NCBI GenBank assembly: GCA_033977485.1 | Contig: CM066995.1 | Location: 44,389,736-44,453,735 of the forward strand | Length of the DNA stretch: 64,000 nt | Origin: Hydrangea macrophylla | Lineage: Eukaryota; Streptophyta; Magnoliopsida; Cornales; Hydrangeaceae | Direction of reading: 5' to 3' | Shown here: piece by piece, positions 23,801-35,800 of the stretch | Layout: the number at the start of each line of letters is the position of its first letter | Numbering within the stretch: the first letter of the stretch is position 1 | Translations under genes and position numbers: made by a program | Notes under the pieces: model-generated | Seen by the model: only the letters and a program-made list of their open reading frames with translations | Told to the model about the DNA's origin: nothing | Database searches by the model: none

Positions 23801-26800
23801 ATACGAGTCATGACTATTTAAAACAAGGTATCGATTTTTATTGGGTATAATGCATTTTGAACCCTTGAACTGCACAATAATTAGTAGTTTGGTTCCTCAT
23901 CCCTCAATTGTAAAAATTTGGTCCTTCAACTTTCACGCCAATTGCAATGACAATCTTCGATCGGAAAGAGTGACAAAAATTCATCAAGTGGTGCCACGTG
24001 GTGCCATGTCGATCTTCCACGTGATCAGTCTCTGTTACTTTTTTAGACGAAAGCTGATGGAAGGTCGACATTGCAATTGGACTAAAAGTTAAATGACTAA
24101 ATTGCTACAATGAAAGCTCAAGGGACCAAACTGCAAATTGCTGTCTGGATCAAAATTCTGGTCAGTGGAGGGTTTTGGTCATTTTCTTCAACGTAAATAT
24201 ATAATGGAATAAGTAAACAGCTATTCATCAAACCATTGAATGAAAAACAATATTTAAACTCACGATAAGCCTTTTCTTTTAAAACATTGCTTCAGACCAG
24301 AAGCATCTAAAGACTCTTGAGGAAGCTTTCCTTCAGGATCAGGTACCCTACCAAGTCAGATATATCTTAAGCAGCTAACCTCCAGATATCAAAGCAATAG
24401 GTAGATGCTTCATGCCAGTGGACAACTAAGACTCCGTTTGGTTGTGGATTCAGAGAAGGAAAAGGAACATGGAAGCAAGAACAGTCTTTTCGCCAGTGTT
24501 CTTTTCCATGTTTGAATGATTTTACAAACTAAAAATTTCCAAAACATAATAGAAACTCAAGAAAAAGATTAAATAAATTGACTCTCAAATTTCAAAAAAA
24601 AAAAATTTAATTAATTTTTCACCGTATTTCTTTACCTTCCTTTTTATTTTTTCTTTCCTCATTTCCTTACTAACCAAAAAAATTGTTTTTCTCAGAGCTT
24701 TCTTTTCCTACCCCTCACTAAATCCATGAATCAAACAGAGCCTAAGATTGGAAGTATTTCAAGAATACTTCATTAGAAGTGAGACCGAGTAAATTGTATG
24801 TCATGTGATACAAATACAATACATAGCAAAGACTTAGGTACTCACTTTGAATCTATTCTTCCTAACTTAATTGGAATATTTGGACCTCCACACAAAGAAA
24901 CAGCTTCGGCTCCTGCCACAGCAATCATATCTGCCCATGATACTAATAAAAAAAAAGCCACAGAAAATTAGCATCACATAACTTCTATGAAAGTTAAATG
25001 TTTTCGACTCACTTCAGATTGTAATAACCTGATTGGAGTAGGTCCACCTCAGTCTTCGCTTTCTCCAGAATCTAAACAAGAACGCAGCCACTGAGGAGTT
25101 AGCCGGTTGGAGGTCGTAAAAGTTGATCATTCTGGGGTTATGCTCAAGCAAAAACTTTGAAATGTGAAGCTGATGTGTACAAAAACATTTGAAGATAAGA
25201 AATTAGTTAACAAATGGAGAGCCAAATAGAGAAAGAGCACATGCCTTCACAGATGTTTTAAGACCTGTGTTTTCAGGTCTATCAAGTTCATAAACTATAG
25301 AGCCATTCATACCACCTGAAGTAAATGAAAACCAGCATTGTATGAATTAGTCAAAATGAGTATGATACATACACCTAATGAAAGTTTCAAATTTTACCAA
25401 CAAATGAAATGGTATTTTTTTTATTTAATTTTATCCAAAATACCTACATACTAAGCATCTACTATTAGTATGCATAGCTGCATAATATTATTATAACTCC
25501 GAGTCCTAAGTACTAGTTGCATGTGCCGACAAGTTAACTATTGATCTTTCTACTAAAATTGAAGTTCAATTAGCATGACCAAATTATTGTGATGTATATC
25601 TTTAGCAAAAGCCAATTCAGACAGTCATGTTCCCCAGTTTTTTTTTTTCATTTTTTTTTATTTTTTTTTTAAATTTTATATCTCTCATTTTCTCAAATCC
25701 ACATAATTTGGAAGTTGTACATAACATGGATTTGTACGGAAAGTTTAGACCAAAGCAGATTCACAAAAAAGAACGATGCTTCGTATTGTGAAACATTTAG
25801 TGTATTCACAGAATTCTGCTTAGAAGTTCAAAATGGAACAATACACATTTAAATACAAGTTTAAACCCAACCTTACCGTCTTACAGCATCACACCAAAAG
25901 GATTGGGGGGGGGGGGGGGGGGGGTTGGGGTTTGACATCGAGTACAAACCAACGGTTTCTTTTTCTACAAGTCAAACTAGTAGCATCATGAAGAAGTAAA
26001 AGAACTTAAATACAAAGAGGTGATGACTATCACTAGTAATAATCAGCTTATCATCACATTCAAGTCAACTATCCGAGAAACAATATCGTAAAGTAAATAC
26101 CTGATTTCTCATCCATATCAAAGGTTCCTGCATCATGAAAAGCTAAACGAAGTACACCAGCAGCCTTGCCTTTTGACATGACCTTCATTATTCCTTCCTT
26201 CATGAGAAAATATTCACTGGCACCCACACTTCAATGTTAATAAATGAACCAAGAAATAGCAATGACCGAAAAATCTGCAACTAAAAATTTTCATGGCATT
26301 AAGCTAAAAATGAATTGAGATCGGGTGCCTAATAAAACTAGAATTCTCTCAATAGTAAAATTTTGTGAATTTTTTTAAAGAAATTCGTCTAATCACATAA
26401 ATTTGTTTTACTGTTCTCACAGAAGTCGATTATCTAAATTCCATAATTTAATTCAACATAATTAGTGACAGTTAATAAAAGTTGAGCTCCGTGCATCCAA
26501 ATGACCAAAATTAAACAAACTTGGATGCTTAAATGCAATTGAGACTGGTGCAATCACAATTTACCACCCTAAAAACACTTGTACTGCAAAATTTAATACG
26601 CAGTGCTATTGCGAGAGTTGCGTTGTTACTTTCAATGCCATTCAAATGAAAGGGGCGAATCTTCGACAAAATGGTTCTGGCTATAACAAGGCCCAATGTT
26701 CTAAAAATCGCTAGGCGCTAGTCGGGCGGCGAAGGGGGGCCTAGCGCCTAGTGGCCTAGGCGGACGCCTAGGCGGGGCCTAGGCGGATTTGTTTTATAAA

Positions 26801-29800
26801 TAAAATTAATTATATAATAGATATATATACCAGTTATGTGGTGTTAATTAAAATAAATTATAGATTTGTGGTTCAAATAATAGATACATATATATATATA
26901 TATATATAAAGGTTATGTGGTGTTTTTTTGAAAATAAGTAAAGATTGTTAGAAGGTTTTAATATTTAAAAAACTATTAGGGATCTCTCCATAATTAACTT
27001 AAACCTTAAGTGTATGTATATACTAATGTTAGGGTTTTTTTTCCAAAGAGTCGGACCCAAATAAGACTCTCTAGCATTCTCACCCTAGCCCGCCTAGCAC
27101 CGCCTAGCCCGCCTAGCACCGCCTAGCCCGCCTAGCACCGCCTAGGCCCCGCCTAGTGGCCGACTAATCCACTGGCCGATTTTCTCAAACGCCTAGGGAA
27201 AATCTCGGCGGCCGGGCACCGCCTAGCGCCTAGGCACCGCCTAGCGCCTAGGCGCCGCCTAGGCCGATTTTTAGAACACTGACAAGGCCTAAAGTTGATA
27301 ATCCTTGTAGAAAAACAGAAATTGTAGGGAAAAGGAAAAAGAAAGAGAAGGAGAGGAAAGAATGAGAGATGCCAAAAGGACTACAACTTCTATTAGATTA
27401 ATTGAATTATAGATTACAAGACACACACACCCCTATGTATAGGGTGGAGATAGAGATAAGACTTCCTAATCTAATCCTAGTCAAATCCTACCACATCCAA
27501 ATCTATCCCATAAATCATGGGATGTATAAACTAAAAAAATAAAATAAAATTATTCCTAACTAATTGGATTTGATTGGACTACAATCAAATCTTGATTACT
27601 TCCTATATTTCACCAATCCCAAAATTCACCTGGGTTTTTCAGACAATATATCTATAATAAACTTGAATTTTATATTTTCATTACTTTTAGTTTATGGGTT
27701 AGAATACCCACATGCTACAAAGTTAAGGGTCTCTTAGTTTGTAAGTAATGTACCTTAGGTCATTATAACCATGTTAGTAGTAAGTATGTTTGTTAGTGAG
27801 GTTGGTGGCTATTGTGGTTGTAATTGCCACACTGAAGTATAGGTGAGGAGCTTCATAAGAAGGGTCCTACATATTAGAGTTAGGTATTAGAATTAGTTTT
27901 TATTTAGCTTTAGGGTAGTTTAGTCTTTTACTTTACATTAGGGTAATACTCTATACCTAGATATACTATTATTGTCTCTTCCTTTTTGTATTGTATTCAT
28001 TTCATTCAGATTTGGTGTTATGAGAAACTCTAGCTCTCTTTTCTCTTTTCCCTTTGTTGTCCCCTTGATTATTTGATATATTCACATGGTATCAGAGCAG
28101 GTTTGAATCTCGTTCACATTCTTCGCAGATCCAACTCTGCAGTGAGTTGGCTAGGGGTTGCATGGGCAGCGTGCCCCTACCGGGGTTCAGGGCGGAGCCC
28201 CGAGCTTGGTTTGTCTTACTATTACTCGTCCGGATATTGCTCATGCTGTTCATGTTGTTAGTCAGTTTGTTACTTCCCCTACTACAGTTCATTGGGCTGT
28301 TGTTCATCGTATTTTGAGGTACTTGAGGGGCAATCGGTTTCAAAGTTTTTTACTTTCGTCATCTTCTTCCTTGGAGCTGTGTGCATACTCTAATGCTGAT
28401 TGGGCAGGTGATCCTACAGATCGCAAGTCTGTTACTGGATTTTGTATATTTTTGGGTGATTCTCTCATTTCTTGGAAGAGCAAGAAGCAAGATGTTGTTG
28501 CTGTGTCTTCCACAGAAGCTGAGTATCGTGCTATGGCTTCGACTACCCGTGAGGTTATTTGGTTACACCAGCTACTTACAGATATGGGTGTCTCTCTTCC
28601 TCGCCCTTCACCTATGTATTGTGATAATAAGAGTGCTATTCAGATTGCTCACAATTCAATTTTCCATTAGAGATTGATTGTCACATTTCTCGCCATAACT
28701 TTAAGTATGGAGCTATCACTTTGCCTTTTGTTTCTTCTTCCGCGTAGATTGCTGATTTGTTTACAAAGTCACATCTCATTCAGCGTTTTCATTTTTTAGT
28801 TGGCAAACTCTCTATGCTTCTAGCTACAGCATCGTGCGTTTGAGGGGAGTATTAGAGTTAGCTATTAGAATTAGTTTTATTTAGCTTTAGGGTAGCTTAG
28901 TCTTTTACTTTATATTAGGGTAATACTGTATAACTAGATATACTATTATTGTCTCTTCCTTTTTGTATATGTATTCATTTCATTTAGATTTGGTGTTATG
29001 AGAAACTCTAACTCTCTTTTCTCATTTCCCTTGATTATTTGATATATTCACACTATAAATATCCATACCTTAATCAAGTTACGTAAGAAGCATTCCTCCT
29101 ATATTTTAGTCTCTTTTGTGTGTGTGTGTTAGCCCACCATCAGTGTTCTAAAAATCCTCCTAGGCCTCCGCCTAGGCCCCGCCTAGGCCCTAGGCCTTGC
29201 CCAACCGCCTGGATTTTCACCTAATCCTTGCAAAAATCCCACAGGGATTTAGGCCTGGTCTAGACCCGGCCTAGGCCTCCTAGGCCGGCCCAAGAGGCCG
29301 CCTAGGCCGGAGGCTTAGGGATGGAATTGTCATTTTCTTGAAATAATAACAAGGGCAAGCCCTAATAATCCCCTAAGCCACCACACCACAGTCGTTCATT
29401 CAATTGACTACCAAGATTAAGAGAGAGAGAGAGAGAGAGAGAGACTGAAGATGACTCACGAGTCACGAGAACTTCATGAAGTCGATTTTGTATCTGATGA
29501 GGATACAGAGGAAGAGGGTGATGAGGAGTATGAGTTTGAGTATGATGGAGAGAGAGTGTTGGAGCAATATGGAGAAGAAGAGTTGGAAGGTTAGTTTGAG
29601 AATATTAGAATTGTTTCTGTATTATTTATTTTGCTTTAAAATACTAGGCCTCCGCCTAGGCCCCGCCTAGGCCTCCGCCTAGGCCCCTAGGCCCTAGGCC
29701 CCCCCTCGCGGCCCGCCTACCGCCTAGGGATTTTTAGAACACTGCCCACCATATATTTTCAAACAAAGTGGTATCAGAGCATAGGCTCTTGACCTAGGTA

Positions 29801-32800
29801 TAATCTTCAAGTTTCAAAAAAACTGATGACAAACAACAAGGGTCCGTTCCAAGTTCCTTAGTTGTTACTTGGTGTATTCGAATGAAGGCGTTGCTTGCCT
29901 GCTTGGTTCACAAGATGCATGGGAGGTTATAGAGAAATGCTATGAAGAGCCTCTAGATGAAGCTTAAATGCTATGAAGAGCCTCTAGATGAAGCTTCTTT
30001 GTCACAAACTTAAAAGGATGCTTCACAACTTGTTCTGAAGGACCAAAAGGTTCTTACCATAATCCATTAGGCCATAGACGATGGAGTATTTGAGAAAATT
30101 GCAAATGCAACCACTTCAAAGCAAGCATGGAAGATCCTTCAAAACTCCCAAAAAGGTGTTGGTTGAAAAGTGCACTCTTAAGAATTAACTTCGAAGCTTT
30201 TCCAATGAAGGAATCCACATCAAACTCGGCATATTTTTCGAGAGTCTTGGGAGTTGTCAATGAAATAATATGGTATGAAGAAATTTGGATGATGTTCGGG
30301 TGATTGGAAAAATTCTCAGGTCCTTGGATGACAAATTGTCGTAATTGAAGAGTCCAAAGATTTGGAAAGACCATTGACCAACTCATGAGTTCTTAGCCTC
30401 ATGAAGAAAATTGCTTAGAAAGCAGCAAGAGACGATGGAGCATGTCATACAATAGAAAGACCAATGGGCCTGACTCACCGTCAAAAGACGCCTTATGAGA
30501 CGAGGATTTTCGAGGCTTATAAGAAACACAGAAGGGGGTTATGCCCGGGCGATGGGGACAATCCAACACACCCCCTGGACCACATCAGCAGGGAAAGCCG
30601 GACAAGGTGAGGGAGTCCAACTCAGCTCTGATACAAAATAGAAAGACCAATGGGCCTGACTCACCCTCAAAAGACGCCTTATGAGGGGAGGATCGTGGTT
30701 GTCAAATCGGGATTCGTATCGTGAATCATAATGATACATGTGAATCGAATTGGGATTTCCAAATTGTTGTCGTCCCACATCGCTTAGATATGTTGTTGCA
30801 TGTGCGGTTTACAAGGCCTTAGTTCCCCTCTCCTTAACACCTGGGTTTTAAGGAGTTGAATGGGCTGGGCCTTACAAGTGATATCCTTAGTTCCCCTCTC
30901 CTTAACAGTTAACACTTAGGTTTTAAGGAGTTGAATGATCTGGGCCTTACAAGACGAATCGTGAATTGTAAGATTCAGTAACGAATTAAAAAAAAAAACC
31001 TATAAATATATCCTTTGTCTTTTCTAGGCTTGTATAAACATATTCTTTTTATTTCTAGGCTTGTATAAACATATCCTAATTGGTTTAAGAAAAAATTGAA
31101 AAAAAAAATGGAAAAATTAAGTTTTGTGCCTAGCAGTCAAGTGAATCGTAAGAATCGCAAATCGAATTCTAAGATTTACTTGCGAATCGTAAGATTCGCC
31201 TTCGATTCTTATATATATTTGATTCGTGTATCGATACGTATCATTTTCATGGTGAATCGTATCGAATCATACGATTCGTATCGCGAATCGTACGATTTTG
31301 ACAACAAAGGGGAGGATTACCCAGACTTATAAGAAGCACAGCTATGTTACCCAGACTCGGGTACGGATGTCGGGTACAGACTCAGGTACGGGTGTCGGGT
31401 TCGTCCAATTTTAAAGATTTTACACTATTTTGAAGGATCGGAAAGAGAAGTACCCTTATCCGGGTGTCGTGTCGGGTACGGGTACTCCATAAATTATAAA
31501 GGGTCCGGGTAACATAGAAGCACAGACGGGGGCTATGCCCGGGCGATGTGGGACAATCCAACACATACAAACAAAACTTTCTTTGAAAGAGAAAGAAGAA
31601 AGTAGAAAGAGAGGCCAAAAAGGCCTCCGACGTGGTCATGACCGCTGTGGTCGAGGAAGAGGAAGAAGAGGTGGCCAACGAAAAGAGTAACCAACACCCT
31701 ATCGTTGTAGAAGAAACAATTCAAGGCCAAATGGTGCAAGGTATGACAATTGTCATGTTAAATGTTACAAGAGCAAAGCAACCACTTGAACTTGTCCATA
31801 CCGATGTATGTAGCCAATCAAATTCTTTTGACAAGAATAATATTCTACTTTTCATATATGAAGTTAGTAGAAAAACTTGTGTATTTTTTGAAAGAAAAAT
31901 TGAACGTGTTTGTTGCTTTTTAAATTTTCAAAGCACTTATTAGAAAAAGATAGTGGTTATTGATTATGGAATCAAGGCCTTAAGATCCAACAGAATAGAC
32001 GATTCACTTCGAATGAATTCCAAAAAAAATTGTGACCAAAATGGGATTCAACGTCCTTTAACGGTGCATTGTTCTCCACAACAAAATGAAGTCTCGTTAG
32101 AATCAATCTCAACATGGCTCGATGTACGTTGACAGTAAAAGAATACCATAAGAATTTTAGGCGGAACTTGTTAAAACAACCATCTACTTGTAAGAACTCA
32201 CTTTTATATCCCTTGTGTGCCAATACTAAAGTATGCTCTACTCTTTCACTTTTACTTCCAACATAATTTGCTTTCTCTTCAACATCGTTAGTAGCATTCC
32301 CACACTTCCAAGAACTAGGTAGCACCGGTGCGGGTGCGGGGATTTGGGTTCTGGCATGCAGTTGCGAGGTTTCGGGTGCGAAGGATTCGCCAATTTTCCA
32401 AAAAGTAAGGATGCTGGTGCGGCGGGAGTACTTGAAAAAAAAGGGGGGGAGAGTTGGCTAACATGCCTCACCCGACCCGACTCAACAACAAACAAGCCTC
32501 ATCTGAGCCCGGCTCGTTTTCGGCCTGCTCGACTCCAGCCTGGCCCAGACCGAGCCTGCCCAAGCCCGCCCATTTTCCAGGCCTACTTATAAGTTATAAT
32601 GACATAGGTTACATGAGTTACAAACTAGAGACTCTTCCAATTCTTGCACACGGACAACACTTCAAGTTCTTGTATGCCCAGTTTTTCTTACGCGTGTGAT
32701 TATTTTAATTATTAAAACAAATAAAATCGAGTTCATTTCCAGCGTAAAGCATCTCCCAGAGATGTCATTTAGGACAGGACTGCGTTAACTACAAATTTCT

Positions 32801-35800
32801 TATGTATTTTTATTTTAGTGGTAATTTTCGTTTTTTAAGTTTCATAGGCTTTATTTTCTATTTCAAAAGCTTTAGGCCTTTAATGATGGAATTTGAATTC
32901 TAATACGTTACCTTACAAGTTAAGTTTGTATTGGGAAGTATAGAGAGTGTCTAATTAGGCATTGAAAGAGAAAAACGAATTGTAGTTTATTTCCTTATTG
33001 GATAGGATTAGATTTTAGCATTATTATTAGTTTCCTGGCTTTGTTTTATTTCCTTAGTTTCATTTTCTCTGTGGAAAAATTTCCCAGTCCTATAAATAAT
33101 TGTAATCTCCATTCGAGGAAAAAATGCTTTTGATGAATGAAATACAGATTTCTCCTTGAGAATTTTCCCTTCTCTTCTGCTCTTTAGTTCCTGGATTTGA
33201 ACATCTTCTTCTATCTTATCTCTCTGGTTCCTAGATTGGAACATATTTTCCCTAGTTATTTATTCTTCTCCCTCTCTTCTCTAATTTAACTTATGTTTCA
33301 ACTATTTCGCCCTCCTTGTGTTTGTTGAAATCATTGGAATATTGAAAACAATATTTGCAAGCTTAGGGTTAGAATATTATCTAACCCCATTATATATTAA
33401 TCATAAGGAGAAGAAAAATAATTATAATAAGACCCACTAACTAATATTTTAATAACACAAGTAACTAAAAATAAAACAACTACTCTCAACACTCCCCCTC
33501 AAGCTGGTACAAATATATCTCTCATGCCCAGCTTGCCTAGAGCAGTATGGAAAGGTTGACTTCCTATTCCTTTGGTGAGAACATCCGCAACTTGATCATT
33601 ACTCTTCACAAAAGGAACGCAGATAACTCCACTACTAAGCTTTTCCTTGATAAAATGCCGATTAATCTCGACATGCTTGGTTCTATCGTGTTGAACAGGA
33701 TTATGAGCTATACTGATTGCTACTTTATTATCACAGTATAGTCTCATGGAATCAACATGTTCAATCCTCAAGTCATTCAACAAAGACTTGACCCAAAGAA
33801 GCTCACAAATACCTTGGGCCATTGCTCTGAACTCAGCCTCAGCACTAGATCTTGCAACAACATTCTGCTTCTTGCTTCGCCATGTAACCAAGTTACCCCC
33901 AATAAATGTACAATACCCAGAGGTAGACCTTCTATCAGTGACAGAACCAACCCAGTCAGCATCTGTATAAGCCTCAACCATCAGGTGGTCATGCTTAGAA
34001 AAAAAATAAGCCCTTTCCGGGAGCAGACTTCAAATAGCGAAGAATTCTAAAGATTGCATCTTGGTGTGACACCCGAGGAAAATGCATAAACTGACTAACA
34101 ACACCAACTGCAAAAGCGATATCAGGGCGAGTATGAGACAAATAAATAAGCTTACCGACAAGTCTCTGATAGCTCCCCCCTGTCAACCAATTCCCCATTA
34201 TTATCTTCACTAAGTTTTTTATTCTGCTCCATAGGTGTATTACAAGCTCTACTACCAAGCATCCCAGTTTCTTTCAACAGGTTCAAAACATATTTCCTCT
34301 GGGAAATAAAAATCCCTTGTTTGGACCTTGCAAGTTCAATTCCCAGAAAGAACTTCAAGGCTCCCAAGTCTTTTATCTCAAATTCTGTGGCTAACTGGTT
34401 TTTCAAATTTTTCATCTCCTCTAAGTCGTCCCCTGTGAGCACAATATTGTCAACATAAACAGTAAGTGCAGTGGTCTTACCCTGTGTAGAATGTTTGATG
34501 AACAATGTATGATCTGCATGGCTCTGTCTAAAACCAAACCGAAGCATAGCCTGAGTAAATCTCTCAAACCAAGCCCTCGGAGACTGTTTAAGACCATATA
34601 AAGATTTTTTTAATCTACACACCTTACCCTCTGTCTTGGAATCCTTAAAACCAGGGGGAATATCCATGTAAACCTCCTCTTCCAAGTCACCATGTAAGAA
34701 GGCATTCTTCACATCAAATTGGTGAAGAGGCCAATCTAGGTTCGCTGTAAGGGGCAGAAGAATTCTTACCGAATTCATTTTTGCAACTGGAGCAAAGGTC
34801 TCTTCATAGTCCACACCATAAGTCTGAGTGTAACCCTTGGCTACCAACCGAGCCTTGTACCTTTCAATGGAACCATCAGCCCGGTGCTTTACTGTAAACA
34901 CCCACTTGCACCCCATAGTTCTCTTACCTTTAGGCAACATTGTTAGTTCCCAAGTGCCAGTTTTGTGAAGAGCCTTCATTTTTTCACTCATAGCATGTTT
35001 CCACTTGGGATCAGCAAGAGCATCCTGGACATGGTTAGGAACACTAACAGAGGAAATTTTTGAAAGAAATGATTTATAAGAGGCAGACAAATGAGAATAA
35101 GACACAAAATTGGAGATAGGGTGTTGAGTACATGATCTAACACCCTTACGGACAGCAATGGGAACATCTAAATCATTTTCTTCTGGAGAGGGTGTATCTG
35201 TAGAATTACCTGAATCATTATCACTTAGAGAGAGTGGCAGTGAAGGAGGAGAAGCAACGGTCTCTGAAGCCTCTCTAGTCTTCCTTTTACTCCATGTCCC
35301 CCTCGAATAGACTCTTAACTCTCTTTCCCTTTCAACTCCCTCTCCTTCAGGCTCCATCTCATCTCTCTCTATCTCAACTTCCTCACTCTCTCTTTCAATC
35401 CTTTCCTGCTCCACCTCAATCATCATAGGTAATACAGAAGTAACAGGTATCTCTTCACATCGTGTCTCCCCCTAAAGAGATGCCTGAGGGTCAACAAAGT
35501 AGGACTAAGACTCCTGAAAAGTGACATCCATCGACACAAACCATTTTCGAGAAGGAGGATGGTAACACTTATAACCCTTCTGTGTAGGGGAATAACCGAC
35601 AAACACACACTTAATAGACCGAGGGTCTAACTTCCCACGATTAGGTGAATGGTTATGAACAAAACAAACACAACCAAAGACACGAGGTGGAATGGAAGCG
35701 GAGACGGAAGGATGAGAAATAGGACACGAGTGGGGAGCCTATTAATGAGATAAGCAGCGGTAAGGACTGCTTCTCCCCAGTAAGTACGAGGAGCATGAAC

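Larger units (their letters stand above)
27872..29052 (+). mobile_element. 1.2-kb internally deleted copia (mini-copia)
   Basis: Two LTRs of about 210 bp (27872-28086 and 28850-29052), both starting TATTAGAGTTAG and ending TATTCACA. Primer-binding site TGGTATCAGAGC at 28087-28098 and purine tract TTGAGGGGAG before the 3' LTR. Flanks ctaca/ctata (one mismatch) look like the target duplication. The internal part keeps only the RNase H end of pol. Confidence 0.85.
30453..31565 (-). mobile_element. TRIM (small non-coding LTR element) with nested insertions
   Basis: Minus-strand LTRs start TGTGTTGGATTG(TCCCACATCG), a start common to plant TRIMs. The left copy is 30453-30570; the right copy (30639-31565) is split by two MITEs. 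Between them are ~70 bp with a minus-strand primer-binding site (gctctgatac, 30625-30634) and a CCAGGGGG purine tract. Perfect 5-bp duplication tacaa (30448-30452, 31566-31570). Confidence 0.8.
29769..32330 (+). pseudogene. degenerate copia: PBS, gag and integrase remnants
   Basis: Primer-binding site TGGTATCAGAGC (29769-29780); gag-like sequence about 29830-30420; an Arg/Gly-rich stretch and zinc-knuckle remnant 31560-31780; and integrase remnants 31770-32110 (LELVHTDVC, RRPLTVHCSPQQNEV-like). Stops and frameshifts throughout, RT/RNase H missing. The gag part is split by a TRIM (30453-31565). Confidence 0.7.

Noticed and set aside
28152..28202. Rho-independent terminator or CRISPR-like hairpins
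   Set aside because: The context is a plant retrotransposon; there are no regular repeats or bacterial genes.
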